From Sophora flavescens (Eukaryota > Streptophyta > Magnoliopsida > Fabales > Fabaceae): a stretch of DNA of 64,000 nt. Position numbers and translations under genes: made by a program. The stretch lies in assembly GCA_030762895.1 (NCBI GenBank), contig CM061063.1, positions 69,933,836-69,997,835 of the forward strand. The letters are read 5' to 3'. Under the pieces are notes generated by a model. That model was given only the letters and a program-made list of their open reading frames with translations. It made no database searches and was not told the DNA's origin. Positions 11,061-22,264 of the stretch are shown piece after piece. How positions within the stretch are numbered: the stretch's first letter is position 1; the number at the start of each line of letters is the position of its first letter.

Positions 11061-11253
11061 TTTTTGGTTACCATGACATAGGTGTGAAGTATCCACTGAT
11101 TTCGTCGGTGAGTATTCTTTGTCGAAGAACCTAGTCGGTCACCTTTAATAGGGTTTGTCCTCCTAACTACGTTTTTTCCAACCACAAGGTTTGAACTTGA
11201 GACCTTATTTTAGAGACTCGAGCCCAGTTTCACTCGCATCAACATAATGTTGG
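11061..11253 (-). mobile_element. SINE (about 0.19 kb) with 16-bp TSD
   Basis: TCTACCATAAATATTT occurs at 11045-11060 and again at 11254-11269, an exact target duplication around a 193-bp body. Read on the - strand, the body starts CCAACATTATG, carries a good RNA polymerase III B-box (GTTCAAACC) about 55-70 bases in, and ends in an A-rich tail next to the TSD. A weak A-box-like stretch precedes the B-box. This fits a tRNA-derived SINE moved by LINE machinery. I could not assign the family. Confidence 0.65.
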
Positions 11254-11414
11254 TCTACCATAAATATTTTGAATTGTCATTTTTGTCGAACTAATCTCGC
11301 CTATGTCGTGCTTTGTGACAAAGCTAAACATAGTCGGTCCCAAGCCCGGATAAAAGGAGAGGGTTGTGTTTGGTCATCGACAGCCAACGTAAAACTTAGT
11401 CGAATCTCTATGAC

Positions 11415-12240
11415 ATGGATCAACGACGTAATAATGTTAATGCTAGGTCTTTGCCCAGAAGCAACGCGCTGTATAGCTCGAGTACAGTGTCAAAAGAGCA
11501 AGGGTCGCTGCATCGCCGCCTGGATGTAGTGAAAAATAAGCAAGGGTTCTCACATTTTTGTGAACGAGTGTGGGTAAAGAAGCTAGTTCACGAGAGTAGG
11601 ATTTATTTTGGAACTTGGAATATAGGCACACTTACAGGTAAATCAATGGAAATAGTTGACACTATGATTAGGAGGAGGATCAATTTCATGTGCCTACAAG
11701 AAACTAAGTGGGTGAGAGAAAAGGCAAAGGAATTAGACTCTTCGGGTTTTAAGCTTTGGTACACTGGAAAAGTAAAATCGAGAAATAGGATGGGCATAAT
11801 TGTGGATAATTATTGGAAGAATGATATTGTGGATGTAAAAAGGGTTGGAGATAGGATCATTGTCCTAAATTTTGTAGTGGAACAAGGCACCTTTAATGTG
11901 ATTAGTGCTTACGCACCTCAGGTAAGGTTAGAAGAACACTTCAAGGTAAAATTTTGGGAGGATTTAGAAGGCCTAATTCAGGAAATACCGCTAGGTGAAA
12001 ACTAAGGAGGTGATCTAAATGGGCATGTAGGGAGGGCACCTAGAGGTTACGACAGTTTGCATGGGGGATATGGCCTAGGGGAGGTAAATGGTGAGGGTAA
12101 GTCTATTTTGGACTTTTCATCTGCTTTCGATCTTACTATAGCCAATACGTGTTTTAGGAAACGTGAGGAGAATCTTATCACGAAAAAGTGGGGTGACAAG
12201 CTCTCAAATAGATTTCTTTCTTATTAGGAGATCGGATAGA
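11415..12240 (+). pseudogene. LINE apurinic-like endonuclease domain, broken
   Basis: The endonuclease nicks target DNA to prime reverse transcription. Visible motifs are GTWNIGTLTGKSMEIVDTM (about 11600-11660), the catalytic Glu in CLQETKWVREKA, and NVISAYAPQV. A stop TAA at 12003-12005 precedes GGDLNGHVGR in the same frame. Reading then shifts near 12160. QHRVLVMDVRV near 12290 carries the final His of the domain. The motif order matches RTE endonucleases; the stop and shift make it non-functional. Confidence 0.85.
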
Positions 12241-14434
12241 AAGATTTGCTTGGACTGTAAAGTCATACCTGGAGAGAGCTTGAATGTCCAACATAGAGTC
12301 TTAGTCATGGATGTAAGAGTTAAGAGGAGTGTGAAGAGAAGAGGCCACGAAAAGGTTTCAAGGATCAAGTGGTGGCAACAGAAGGGTGAAAAACAAAGGA
12401 TCTTCCAACACAAGATTTTGGAGGGAGGGTTTTGGGAGGCAAACGGAAGTGCAAATGATATGTGGGACAAGATGGCCAAGGGGATTAGGAAGGTAGCTAT
12501 AGAGACGCTTGGTGAATCAAGAGGATTCGGACCTAGGGGTAAAGAATCCTGGTGACGGGATGAAAGTGTGCAAGCTAAGGTTCGGGTTAAAAGGGAATGT
12601 TTTAAAGCTTAATCTTTATGTAAAAATGCTGAAAATTGGGAAAATTATAAGGTGGCCAAAAAAGAGACCAAGAAGGCAGTGAGCGAAGCTAGAACTAAAG
12701 CTTTTGACGGGTTGTACCAATCCTTAGGCACCAAAGATGGTGAGAAATCTATTTATAGGCTTGCTAAAAATAGGGAAAGAAAGACAAGAGACTTGGACCA
12801 AGTGAAGTGTATTAAAGATGAAGAAGGTAGAGTTTTGGTTAAGGAACAATATATTAAAGATAGATGGAAGAATTATTTCCACAAGTTATTTAATGAAGGA
12901 TTTGAAGTTTTATCATGCTCACGGGTGCTTGACATCATAGAGGAGGACCAAAATTACACTTTTTATCGTAGAATCCAAGAGCATGAGGTAAAATAAGCTT
13001 TGAGAAGGATGGATAATGGCAAGACAGTTGGACTGGACAATATACCTGTGGAAGTATGGAAGAGTCTAGGAAATAGAGGCATTAGTTGGCTCACAATTTT
13101 TTAATGAGATTATGAGGTCAAAGAAAATGTCGGACGAATGGAGGAGAAGCACTTTAGTTCCGATTTACAAGAGCAAGGGAGATATATAAAATTGCGCAAA
13201 TTATAGGGGGATTAAGCTTATGAGTCATACTATGAAGCTATGGAAAAGGCTACTTGAACGGAGACTAAGAAAAGAAACCAAAATCACCGGCAACCAATTT
13301 GGTTTTATGCCCGGGAGGTCGACCATGGAAGCAATTTACTTGCTACGACGAGTGATGGAACAATATCGAAGGGATAAAAAAGATTTACACATGACCTTCA
13401 TTGATTTGGAGAAATCATATGATAGAGTGCCAAGAGAGGTTTTGTGGAAAGCCCTAGAAAAGAATGGTGTTCGGATTGCCTATATTCGAGCTATCAAGGA
13501 TATGTATGAGGGAGTCATGACTAGTGTGAGAAGGCAGGGTGGAGCTACAGAAGATTTCCCAATAACCATAGGTCTGCACCAAGGGTCAGCTATCTTTTTA
13601 CTTTGGTCTTGAATGTACTTATGAAGTACATTCAAGAGCCAGCACCGCGATGCATGCTTTTCGCAGATGATATAGTTTTAGTTGGAGAGTCGAGAGATGA
13701 TATAAATGGAAGGTTGGAGACTTGGAGACAAGCTTTAGAAGCACATGGCTTCCGTTTGAGTAGAAGCAAGACAAAGTATATGGAATGTAAGTTTAGCAAA
13801 AGGCGAAATACCTCTAGCTTAGAGGTGAAAGTTGGAGACTACAACATACCACCAGTTACACGGTTTAAATATCTTGGGTCTATTATAAAAAATGACGGAG
13901 AAATTGAGGGAGATGTAAACCACCGGATTCAATCAGGGTGGTCGAAATGGAGGAAGGCTTCGGGTTTTTTTGTGTGATAAAAAGGTACCTCTTAAGCTAA
14001 AGGAAAAATTTTACCGTACAGCTATTAGACCGGCGATGTTGTATGTGACGGAGTGTTGGGCGGTAAAAAATCAACACGAGAGTAAAATCAATGTAGCAGA
14101 GATGAGAATGTTGTGCTGGATGAGCGGAAAAACTAGTCATGATAGGATTATGAATGATAGCATTAGAGAGAGAGTTGGGGTAGCACCTATTGTAGAAAAG
14201 ATGGTTGAATATCGACTTAGGTGGTTTGGGCATGTATGGAGGAGACCTTTAGATTTTGCAGTAAGGAGAGTGGATCAGGTGAAGAGCAATCAAATAGCTA
14301 GAAACAAAGGTAGGTCAAGAAAAACTATAGGAGAAACTATTAAGAAAGATTTAGAGACCAATGATTTAACTATTAACATGATTCATGATAAAACATTATC
14401 GCGCCGTATGATCTATATAACCGACCTCACCTAA
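12163..14434 (+). pseudogene. LINE reverse transcriptase, fragmented
   Basis: Pieces of one RT lie in several frames: a linker (12163-12555), the N-terminal region (12652-12996, AKKETKKAVSEARTKAF), fingers and palm (13220-13612, with [15 protein letters not shown] and [16 protein letters not shown]), the catalytic FADD (MLFADDIVLVGES, about 13656-13694), and the C-terminal part (13970-14434, YRTAIRPAMLYVTECW). The stretch between 13000 and 13220 is also shifted. FADD itself is preserved. The domain would copy the element RNA at a nicked target, but at least four disruptions prevent a full protein. Confidence 0.85.
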
Positions 14435-14483
14435 TAGGATAAGGCTTTATTGTTGTTGTCGTCGTCGTCATTTTTGTCAAACT

Positions 14484-15550
14484 GTAAGATTAAATGCCTG
14501 TTAGTTTATTACAAGTTATAGAACACATTTTTTTTAAGGGCATTGCTACGTATACCCCTAATAATTGCTCCATCCACACTCACTTTTAACTTTATAGAGT
14601 GTGAAACGACTATATTCACCTTGAAAGTTTCAAAATCCTTCCCCTTCCTTCGTTTCTCTCTAATACGCGCACCCCCGCACCCCTTTTTTTCTTCTTTCTT
14701 TCTTCCTCTTCTGGTTCACACACCTTCGATTCTTCTTCTTCTTCCTTCCCAAACTCCCCCACTACGTTGTACGTTGGACAACCACCATTGCAGCACTCAT
14801 CTGCACCCACATCAGTCGCGTCGTTCTCTCTTTCTTTCCATATTTCTTTGCATTGCAGTATCCGAAGGGTTTGGGCACTGGATGACCAAAACAGAGTCAT
14901 CATAAAACCTATAGATTAGATACACATAGATCTGCATTTTATTTTATTTCCTTTAATGGTTCTATTTCTCAGATCTCTTTAATTTTCCAGCTTACATTCT
15001 CAATTTCTCATCCTATCCATCTTCCTCTGCGGCATCCAATTCCTTTCGTCGTTGGAGAGGTTACAATTATCTGCAAACTCTTACGATAGACAGATTCATT
15101 CACCTGCATTTACATTATCTAGATTCACATGCATTTTCCTCGATTTATGGCATTGAAATTATCCCGACAATTAACTGTTGGAGCCGGATTATTTGAATTT
15201 AGACAATTAATTGCGGGAAGGTTTAAAAAATGTGATCACAAACACATAAAAATACACCCAGAAATTTTCTCTCAAACTCACGACACTCACACACACAGGA
15301 AGAAAATTGATTTCAATTCAACTACAACTCTTGATTTTGAATCACACACCAAGCACGGTACAGGCACAAGCTTTTACAGACTAAAAAATACAGTATAAAA
15401 CTATATGCTTAATGGAGAGGAAAAGTAAAGTAATGGGTGACTGTAATTAAAGTTTACAACGTGTACATTAATTATGAATTGAAGCAGGATTAGATTGATA
15501 GTGTGTAGTGTGGCGCCTCTTTGGTGCAGTACCTTATCCAACCATTTGAT
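14484..15550. other. intergenic, nothing recognised
   Basis: AT-rich with pyrimidine-rich patches (CTTTCTTTCTTCC near 14690-14720). A 120-codon open frame at 14543-14905 has low-complexity Leu/Ser/Pro content and no domain, so I do not call it a gene. The stretch ends at the Tat element's target duplication (GGTGA, 15551-15555). Confidence 0.5.
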
Positions 15551-16821
15551 GGTGACGTCGCGACCGTTATCGCGGCGTAACGACGAACAAAAAGAAAACT
15601 CATTTTTTTTTCGAAGAATAAACATGGATTCACCATCAACTTTATTTAATTTTGGGAAAGTTGGAAAACCCTTTGAAAAAAACTTTGGGTTCGGGAGTCG
15701 ATTACGTCTAGCGAAGGTGTGGAGACTTAACCGGACGGCACCCTAGAACATCCAAAAAAGTTACCCAAAATTAGTTGTGTAAATTATTAGTAACTTTGAA
15801 AATATTTATTTTACCCCGAAAATCATTTAAAGGAAAATTTATTTTTAATTTTAGGATATTTTGTATTTTTTTATTGGTTTTATATTTGTGAAATTTATTG
15901 ATTAAACCTAAATGAGGTTGAACATGGCACGTAAGTCCACAGGACAACCTCAAAATCTAAAGGATTGAGCATGATACTTGTCATAGAGCAACCCAAAAAT
16001 AGCATTGATTTAATTAAGTATTTAGAAAAATGCCACATAGGAATTAGGAAGAGAAATGTTATTTCATGGTCTCGTTTTTATTTTATTCTACCATTTTGAT
16101 TAAATGTTGAAAAGTCCTAAATAGGTTGAACATGGCACATAAGTCCATAGGGCAACCTTTATTCTAAGGGATTGAATATGGCAATCAAGTCCATAGGCCA
16201 TCCCTAAATAAAACAAGTTCAATTATTTATTTGTCAAAAGACAATTTTCTTTATTTTGTAAAAAGGGAACAAACCGGTTGAAGGGGATTTAAGTGATCAT
16301 ATTTTATTTTTATGTAAGAAAAAAAATAGTTTTGCCTTATGAAAATAGAACAAAAATGAAACATTTTAAGTGTTTAGTAACAGTATAGCCATATGAAGAT
16401 TACTAGTGTATCATGCATTTCAAAGAAATGACTAAGAAACAATGAAATAGGAACCCTACGATACATCATTTCTGAAACAGACATAAGAATTCATATAACA
16501 AACATCATACTAGATCATTCAGTTCCAATATCTATGGATTTTCTTTTCGTCATAAACAGAGACACAGAAAAATAAGAATGTCAAAAGAAACTCATGAATA
16601 ATATCAACAAAGAGAACAAGGATTACCAAATGAGAGCAGAATAACAATGATTTGCTTTCTCCCAATAGTAAAATTTTAAGATCAAAACCCTAACATTTCA
16701 GTTTCACTGACTCTTTTAACTCCCTCTTCTAAAAATTTGGAACCACTCTAATGATTGAGAAAAAAAACTCAAATCCCTAACCCAAAAATCCCCTCTTTCC
16801 GTTTAAAAAAAATGAAGATCC

Positions 16822-16958
16822 TATTAAAGAAAGCAGTTACTGAATAATACTTCTTATTGAATGAATCAATGTACAAAGGAGAAAGCTATACTTATAGCCA
16901 CAAAGGCAGATTAACCAACGATCCTAAAGACTAGCCAACAGAAAGCAGAAAAGATGGA
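16822..16958 (-). repeat. 3' LTR of Copia-2, 5'-truncated
   Basis: 137 bp matching 21094-21230 with three substitutions. A deletion removed the end of RNase H, the polypurine tract and the first third of this LTR, joining coding sequence directly to LTR at about 16958. Confidence 0.85.
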
Positions 16959-18766
16959 ATGCATTGAGGAGAGATGTGACCAGCTTGAATGTGTTGTCTG
17001 ATGAAGTGGTAGTCGACCTCTATGTGCTTAGTCCTTTCATGAAAGACTGGGTTTGCTGCTAGATGAATGTCTGCCTGATTGTCACAGTGAATGATAGTTG
17101 GAGAATCAATCTCAATTTGTAAACACTTCAGCAAGCTCCTACGCCACATAATTTCACTTGTGACATGTGCAAGAGCTCTGTACTCAGCTTCACTTAATGA
17201 CCTTGAGACAGTCACTTGCTTCTTTGTTTTCCAAGATATAGGAGCATTCCCCAATTTGACCAAGTAGCCTGAGATAGACCTTCTAGTTATGGGGCATGCT
17301 GCCCAATCTGAATCACAGTAGGCCACCAACTTTAGATCATTTTCTTTTGGGAGGATAATCCCCTGTCCAGGAGTAGATTTAAGATATCTGAGTACCCTCA
17401 TGGCAGCTTCCCAATGTCCCTGTCGAGGTTCCTGCATGAATTGACTTAAGATGTGTACACTGTAAGTTAGTTCTGGCCTTGTTATTGTTAAATAGATTAG
17501 CCGTCCAATTAATCTCCTATACTGAGGAGGGTTAAAGTAAGGATCCTTTTTATCTAAAGCAAGAGCATGGTTCTGTTCCAAAGGAAAATTGGATGGTTTG
17601 CATCCCAACATGCCACACTCTTCTAATATATCTAAGGTATCCTTTCTTTGACATAAAAAAAGGCCCTGCTTTCCACGGGCTAATTCTATGCCAAGGAAGT
17701 ATTTAAGAGATCCCAAATCCTTCATATGAAAACAATTACTTAAATGATGTTTAAAGTTTTCACATGCAACAGAATCATTTGTAGCTATGATTAAATCATC
17801 CACATACACAAGAACAACAATAAAAATTGACTTGAAACAATATGTAAACAGGCTGTGATCAGACTCAGATTCAATAAAACCATAGGCTATGAGAGATTGT
17901 GAAAGTTTGGAGTACCAATTCCATGAAGCTTGTTTTAAACTGTAGATAGACTTTCTCAATTTACAAACCATGCCCTTTTCTGGAAGTTTATATCCTTGTG
18001 GAGGTTCCATATAAACTTCCTCATCAAGCTCTCCGTGAAGGAAAGCATTACTCACTTCCATTTGATGGAGTCCCCAACCTTTTGCTATAGCTATGGACAA
18101 GAGACACCTAATAGTTGTCATTTTTGCAACTGGTGCAAAGGTCTCATTGAAGTCCTCTCCTTCTACTTGTGTATATCCTTTAGCCACAAGCCTTGCCTTA
18201 TATTTTTCTATTTCTCCATCGGCTTTATATTTAAGTATGTACACCCACTTACAACCCACAGTTCTTTTTTTCTTAGGCAAGTGTACTAGGTCCCAAGTCC
18301 TATTTTCTTCTAAGGCTTTCAATTCCTTATTCGTGGCATCACACCATTCTCTTTTCTTAATGGCTTCCATATATGATTTTGGTTCTTCTTGAGCAATGGC
18401 AGTCAAGTAAGCTATGTGCTTCCTGGAAAACTGCTCATAATTTATGTATTTAGAAATAGGGTAGTTCAAGTCAGATTCAAATGATGGCATAAAGGATCTA
18501 GGGGGTTGTCTTGTCCTAGTTCGTGGATGGTCAGCTTCATGTATCTGACCCTGGTTCTCCCCCTCACTGTGAAAATTCCCAGTTTGAGCTTCACTGTTTT
18601 GTGCATTATTTTCAGTTTCAGTGAGATCTAAGGCTCTATTAGTCCTTAAATCCTTTGGACTGTCTCTGCTCATGGTTCCTTCACTCTCGGGAGTTTCTGG
18701 CCAGTGAATGAAAGTTGGCCTAAGATGCTCATTAGTTTTCTCGTTCTGTTTTTCAGCATAAGGAAA
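16931..18766 (-). pseudogene. Copia-2 reverse transcriptase and RNase H
   Basis: Read from high to low coordinate, this is the third part of the single-frame polyprotein. It starts after an in-frame TAA (18767-18769), just past the integrase. An acidic linker is followed by RT: EWCDATNKELKALEENRTW, RLVAKGYTQ, the catalytic YVDD in LVYVDDLIIAT (about 17800-17835), and KYFLGIELA. RNase H follows with AYCDSDWAACPITRRS, SLSEAEYRAL and HCDNQADIHLAANP. It stops at 16931 because a deletion fused RNase H to LTR sequence, so the family's last segment (the LADIFTK region) is missing. Confidence 0.88.
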
Positions 18767-19705
18767 TTATGTTTCATAAAACAAAACATCCCCAGATACT
18801 AGAAACTCCCTAGTGTTTAGGTTGTATACTCTCCATCCTTTTTGACCCAAAGGATAGCCTATAAAGATACATTTTTCTGCTCTTGAATCAAATTTATCCT
18901 TATGCTTTGAGGGATTTCTAGTATAGCATAAACATCCAAAGACTTTCATATGATTATAGGTAGGGACCTTGTTAAAAAGTAACTCATAAGGAGTAAGACC
19001 TTTATTGGCTATGGTTGGTGTTCTATTGATGATATATGTGGCAGTCAAGATACATTCTCCCCAAAATTTTATGGGAACATTACTTTGAAATCTCAAAGCC
19101 CTAGCTATATTTAGTATATGCCTATGTTTCCTTTCTACCCTTCCATTTTGTTGAGGGGTAGCAACACATGAAGTCTCATGAAGAATTCCTTCTTGTTTAA
19201 AGTATTCTTGAAGAGTGAAATTTACAAACTCAGTTCCTTTATCACTCCTTGCTCTCTTAATCCTTTTATTAAATTGTGTTTTAATCATATTATGAAAATC
19301 AATTAGAATCTTTGTTGTTTCAGACTTTTCTTTCATCAGATAGGCCCATGTCCCACGAGTGCAATCATCAACAATGGTAAGAAAGAATTGTGCACCATTA
19401 TGTGTAGGTGTGTGATATTTGCCCCATAAGTCACAATGTATTAGATTGAATGGTTCAACAGCTTTATTATCACTTTGATCAAAAGATAGCCTACACTGTT
19501 TGGCCCTGTGGCAAACATCACAACAATTCAGCCTACTAAGATCTAAACTACTACTAAGAGAAGAAGAAATACGCTGTAGAGATTGACTTGAGGGGTGCCC
19601 CATCCTAGCATGCCATAGAAGTGTATGATCCTCCTTTCCATGAGCAACTGAACAAGATCCTGCTTCTTCAGGCTGGAAGACATAAACTCCATTTAGCAAT
19701 TTACC
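18767..19705 (-). pseudogene. Copia-2 integrase
   Basis: Frame-continuous with the parts on either side, bounded by a TAG (19706-19708) and a TAA (18767-18769). The zinc-binding part reads WHARMGHPSSQ then CDVCHRAKQC. The catalytic core carries Asp in IHCDLWGKY, Asp in ARSDKGTEF and Glu in QNGRVERKHRH, so the DDE triad is intact. The C-terminal part has FGCLCYTRNP and KCIFIGYPLGQKG. The domain itself is undamaged; only the flanking stops prevent its synthesis. Confidence 0.9.
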
Positions 19706-21094
19706 CTAGCCAATCATCATCTTCCTGGTTTGGTCCTGAATGAAACAAGAATTAACCCGATAAGTAACTATGCAGTTTAAATCAAAGGTTAATCTATAAA
19801 CTGAAATTAAATTGCAGTTAAAACCAGGCACAAAAAGAACATTATGCAGCCTTATGGTTTTACTGAGGGTAATGGAACCCTTCTTTTCTATTAGAACAGA
19901 GTCCTCTGTGGGAACTAATATGTGGAAAGGTCTTTCTAGAACCTTTACTTCCTCTAATTGGGAAAGCAAGTGGGTCATGTGGTGTGAGGCACCACTGTCT
20001 GAAACCCATTGTTGGCTTTTACTTAAGCCTACATTACCCGCCATATATTCATGACCATTTCCTATGTGAATGCCATGCAGGGCATGCCCTGCTAAATTTC
20101 CTTCTGTTTCAGCCCCTTTATCCTTTTCAGCATAAGCAAAATGGGCCGAGTTTTGTCCTCCAGATTTGTTGTTCCTTTGAGTCCTTCGAGTGTCCCAATT
20201 TGGGGGATATCCCACAATTTCGAAGCATTTGGCCTTCACATGACCAATCTTCCCACAGTGATCACACCTGGGTTTCCCCCCATCTCGATTCTTTTGCCTG
20301 TTGGTGTTGTTTGTGTAAAAGGCTGAAGCAGACTCAATCTTTATGCTCCTCTCCTTCTCTGCCATGAATCTGGACTCCTCCCTTAGAACATGGTTGAAGG
20401 TAGCACGGAGGGAAGGTAAAGGATCCGTATTCAGGATTGTTGCCTTGATATGAGCAAATTGCTCATTATCAAGACTTCCAAGAAACAAGTGGACCCCATT
20501 TTCTTCTTCTCTCTGCATTAATGCCTTTGCAGCTCCACAGGTGCATTCCGGAAGGGGCTGCAGTTCTGAGAGCTCATCAAGATAACTCTTGAATTGGGTG
20601 TAGAAATCTTTAATGCTTACACCCGATTCTTGTTGAATCAAGCACAAGGTTCTCCATAACTGATGAACCCTAGGTGCGTTTGTCTGGGTAAAATGTTCCT
20701 CAAGATCGTCCTATACATCCTTCGCAGTGGTAGCATATGAAATGCTTGCATGCAGGCTAGGATCAACAGAATTGATGACCCATGCCATGACCATGGAGTC
20801 AGCCTTCTCCCAATGTGGATAATCGGAGCTATTGATGTTTGGGTTCTTGACAGTTCCATTGATGAACCCTAATTTTGATTTTGCACGCAGCGCTGTCTTC
20901 ATTGAACAGGCCCATGTGCGATAGTTTTCCCCATTGAGCACAGCAGCAACCAAGGGGGTTCCGGAGTTATCAGAGGCGTTGAGCTGAAACGCAGGATTGG
21001 AGGGCGTGTTGTTCCTGCCATCGAAAAAGGCATTCTCCTTCTTCTCCGATGACTCTTCGTCATTCTTCCTAGAATCGTCGCGCTCTGGTGCCAT
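19706..21094 (-). pseudogene. gag: Copia-2 gag and protease
   Basis: The first ATG of the gag frame (MAPERDDSRK) is 21094-21092: its A is the last LTR base and the rest overlaps the primer site. An upstream in-frame ATG inside the LTR (21148) is the alternative. The gag fold follows (LNGENYRTWACSM, then KSKLGFINGTV), interrupted by a TAG at 20711-20713 where relatives have Trp. The zinc knuckle is CDHCGKIGHVKAKC and the protease site is SDSGASHHMT (about 20020-19990). Gag would form the particle and the protease would cut the polyprotein. Confidence 0.85.
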
Positions 21095-21300
21095 ATTAAA
21101 GAAAGCAGTTACTGAATAATACTTCTTATTGAATGAATCGATGTACAAAGGAGAAAGCTATACTTATAGACACAAAGGCAGATTAACCAACGATCCTAAA
21201 AACTAGCCAACAGAAAGCAGAAAAGATGGATCTAACAGAAAGCAGATACAAAGAGGGGAAAACAGAAAGGGCAGAGTGGGTAGAGCCTAAAACTTTATTA
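21094..21300 (-). repeat. 5' LTR of Copia-2, complete
   Basis: 207 bp, TAATAAAG...CTTTAATA on the - strand. Ends abut the GATCC duplication on one side and the primer site on the other. The complete length shows that the 3' copy has lost about 70 bp. Confidence 0.8.
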
Positions 21301-21904
21301 GATCCCCTCCATTTCTACCTCAAACTCAATCTCCTTTTCTTGACAAAGAAAACATCAGATAAAAATCTCTCTCTCTCTCTCTGTGTCCTCATATCCTTCC
21401 TCCGTATCCCCTCTCGTATCTCCTCCCCTTTTTCGTTCTCCCCCTCTTTATAGATGGAGGAAAGGGCTTCATGCTTCTCCTTACCCAGTGGCTTCAAGGT
21501 TGGTCCCACGAAATCCGGAGCTTGGGCGGTTCTGAGCAGAGATCGCGTGTGTCCAGATGGAGGTGGTGCGAGCAAAGGAAAGGAGGCGATTTGATGTGAA
21601 GGTTGCGTGTTTGAAGAGAGAAGGAAGTGTGGTGCGGTTAAGAGAGTGGGGGAGATGACGAAGAAGAAGGACCAATGGGTAGAGGAGGCGTAGGGGCAGT
21701 TGGAGAGTGGGAGGAGGAAGAGAGGTTTTGTCTGATATGCATAATGGGGTTTTTTAGGGTTAGGAGAAGTAACTCAATCTCCTTTCTTATCTTTTTGCTG
21801 ATTGTTCTTTACTCCTTCTTTTCTTCCTCCTTTCTTCATTATTTTCTTTTTCTTCTTTCTTTCTTCACTATTATTTTTTTAGCCTCCAGTTTGAAAATAA
21901 AATT

Positions 21905-22125
21905 GCAGTGGACGGAACCTCCTCGTCCAACAGAAAATTAGAAATGCAACGGACGGAGCCTCCTCGTCCAATAGAAAATTAAATATGCAATGGACAGAAC
22001 CTCCTCTTCCAACAGAAAATTAGATACGCAACGGACGGAACCTTCTTGTCCAACAGAAAATTAGATACGCAACGGACGGAACCTCCTCGTCCAACAAAAA
22101 ATCAGATATGCAATGGACGGGACCT
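21905..22125. repeat. 41-bp tandem repeat in the Tat 3' LTR, five units plus a partial
   Basis: Unit starts GCAACGGACGGAACCTCCTC and continues GTCCAACAGAAAATTAGATA. Five full units and one partial unit are readable. Each contains the short inverted repeat TGGACG...CGTCCA around CCTC. The other LTR has seven units. Confidence 0.9.
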
Positions 22126-22264
22126 CCTCCTTTCTTCATTATCTTCTTTTTCTTCCCTCTTTCTTCACTATTATTATTATTATTATTTTAATCTCCCTGA
22201 AATATAATCATAAAATAAAATTAGAATAAAATAAAATGAAGACGGACAAAAATGGGTGTTCACA

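Larger units (their letters stand above)
11293..14466 (+). mobile_element. RTE-clade LINE with 17-bp TSD
   Basis: A non-LTR retrotransposon encoding an endonuclease and RT in the RTE order. It ends in a TTG/TCG trinucleotide repeat (14449-14466), as RTE elements do, rather than poly(A). The duplication GTCATTTTTGTCNAACT flanks it at 11276-11292 and 14467-14483, with one mismatch in 17, so both boundaries are firm. The coding region has several stops and frameshifts. It inserted 6 bp from the right TSD of the SINE. Confidence 0.9.
16822..21300 (-). mobile_element. Copia LTR retrotransposon (Copia-2), nearly intact, TA...TA LTR ends
   Basis: GATCC flanks the element (16817-16821 and 21301-21305), and the undisturbed Tat LTR at 44965-44975 shows the empty site. 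The 5' LTR is 21094-21300; the 3' LTR (16822-16958) has lost its first part. Over the 137 shared bases they differ at only three positions, suggesting a fairly young insertion. The LTR ends are TAATAAAG and CTTTAATA instead of TG...CA. The primer site TGGCACCAGAGC (21082-21093, - strand) matches the Met-initiator site TGGTATCAGAGC at 10 of 12. The polyprotein lies in one frame with three stop codons. Confidence 0.88.
15556..22264 (-). repeat. 3' LTR of the Tat element, split by Copia-2
   Basis: The two arms 15556-16821 and 21301-22264 align with 43710-46002; net length is about 2225 bp. The outer end reads CGTCGCGACC where the other LTR reads TGTCATGACC, so the usual terminal TG has become CG. 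The inner end is GGGTGTTCACA. The interruption is Copia-2 with its duplicated GATCC. Confidence 0.9.

Noticed and set aside
14543..14905. 120-codon open frame as a gene
   Set aside because: Low-complexity pyrimidine-derived content, no domain, and an equally long frame on the opposite strand.
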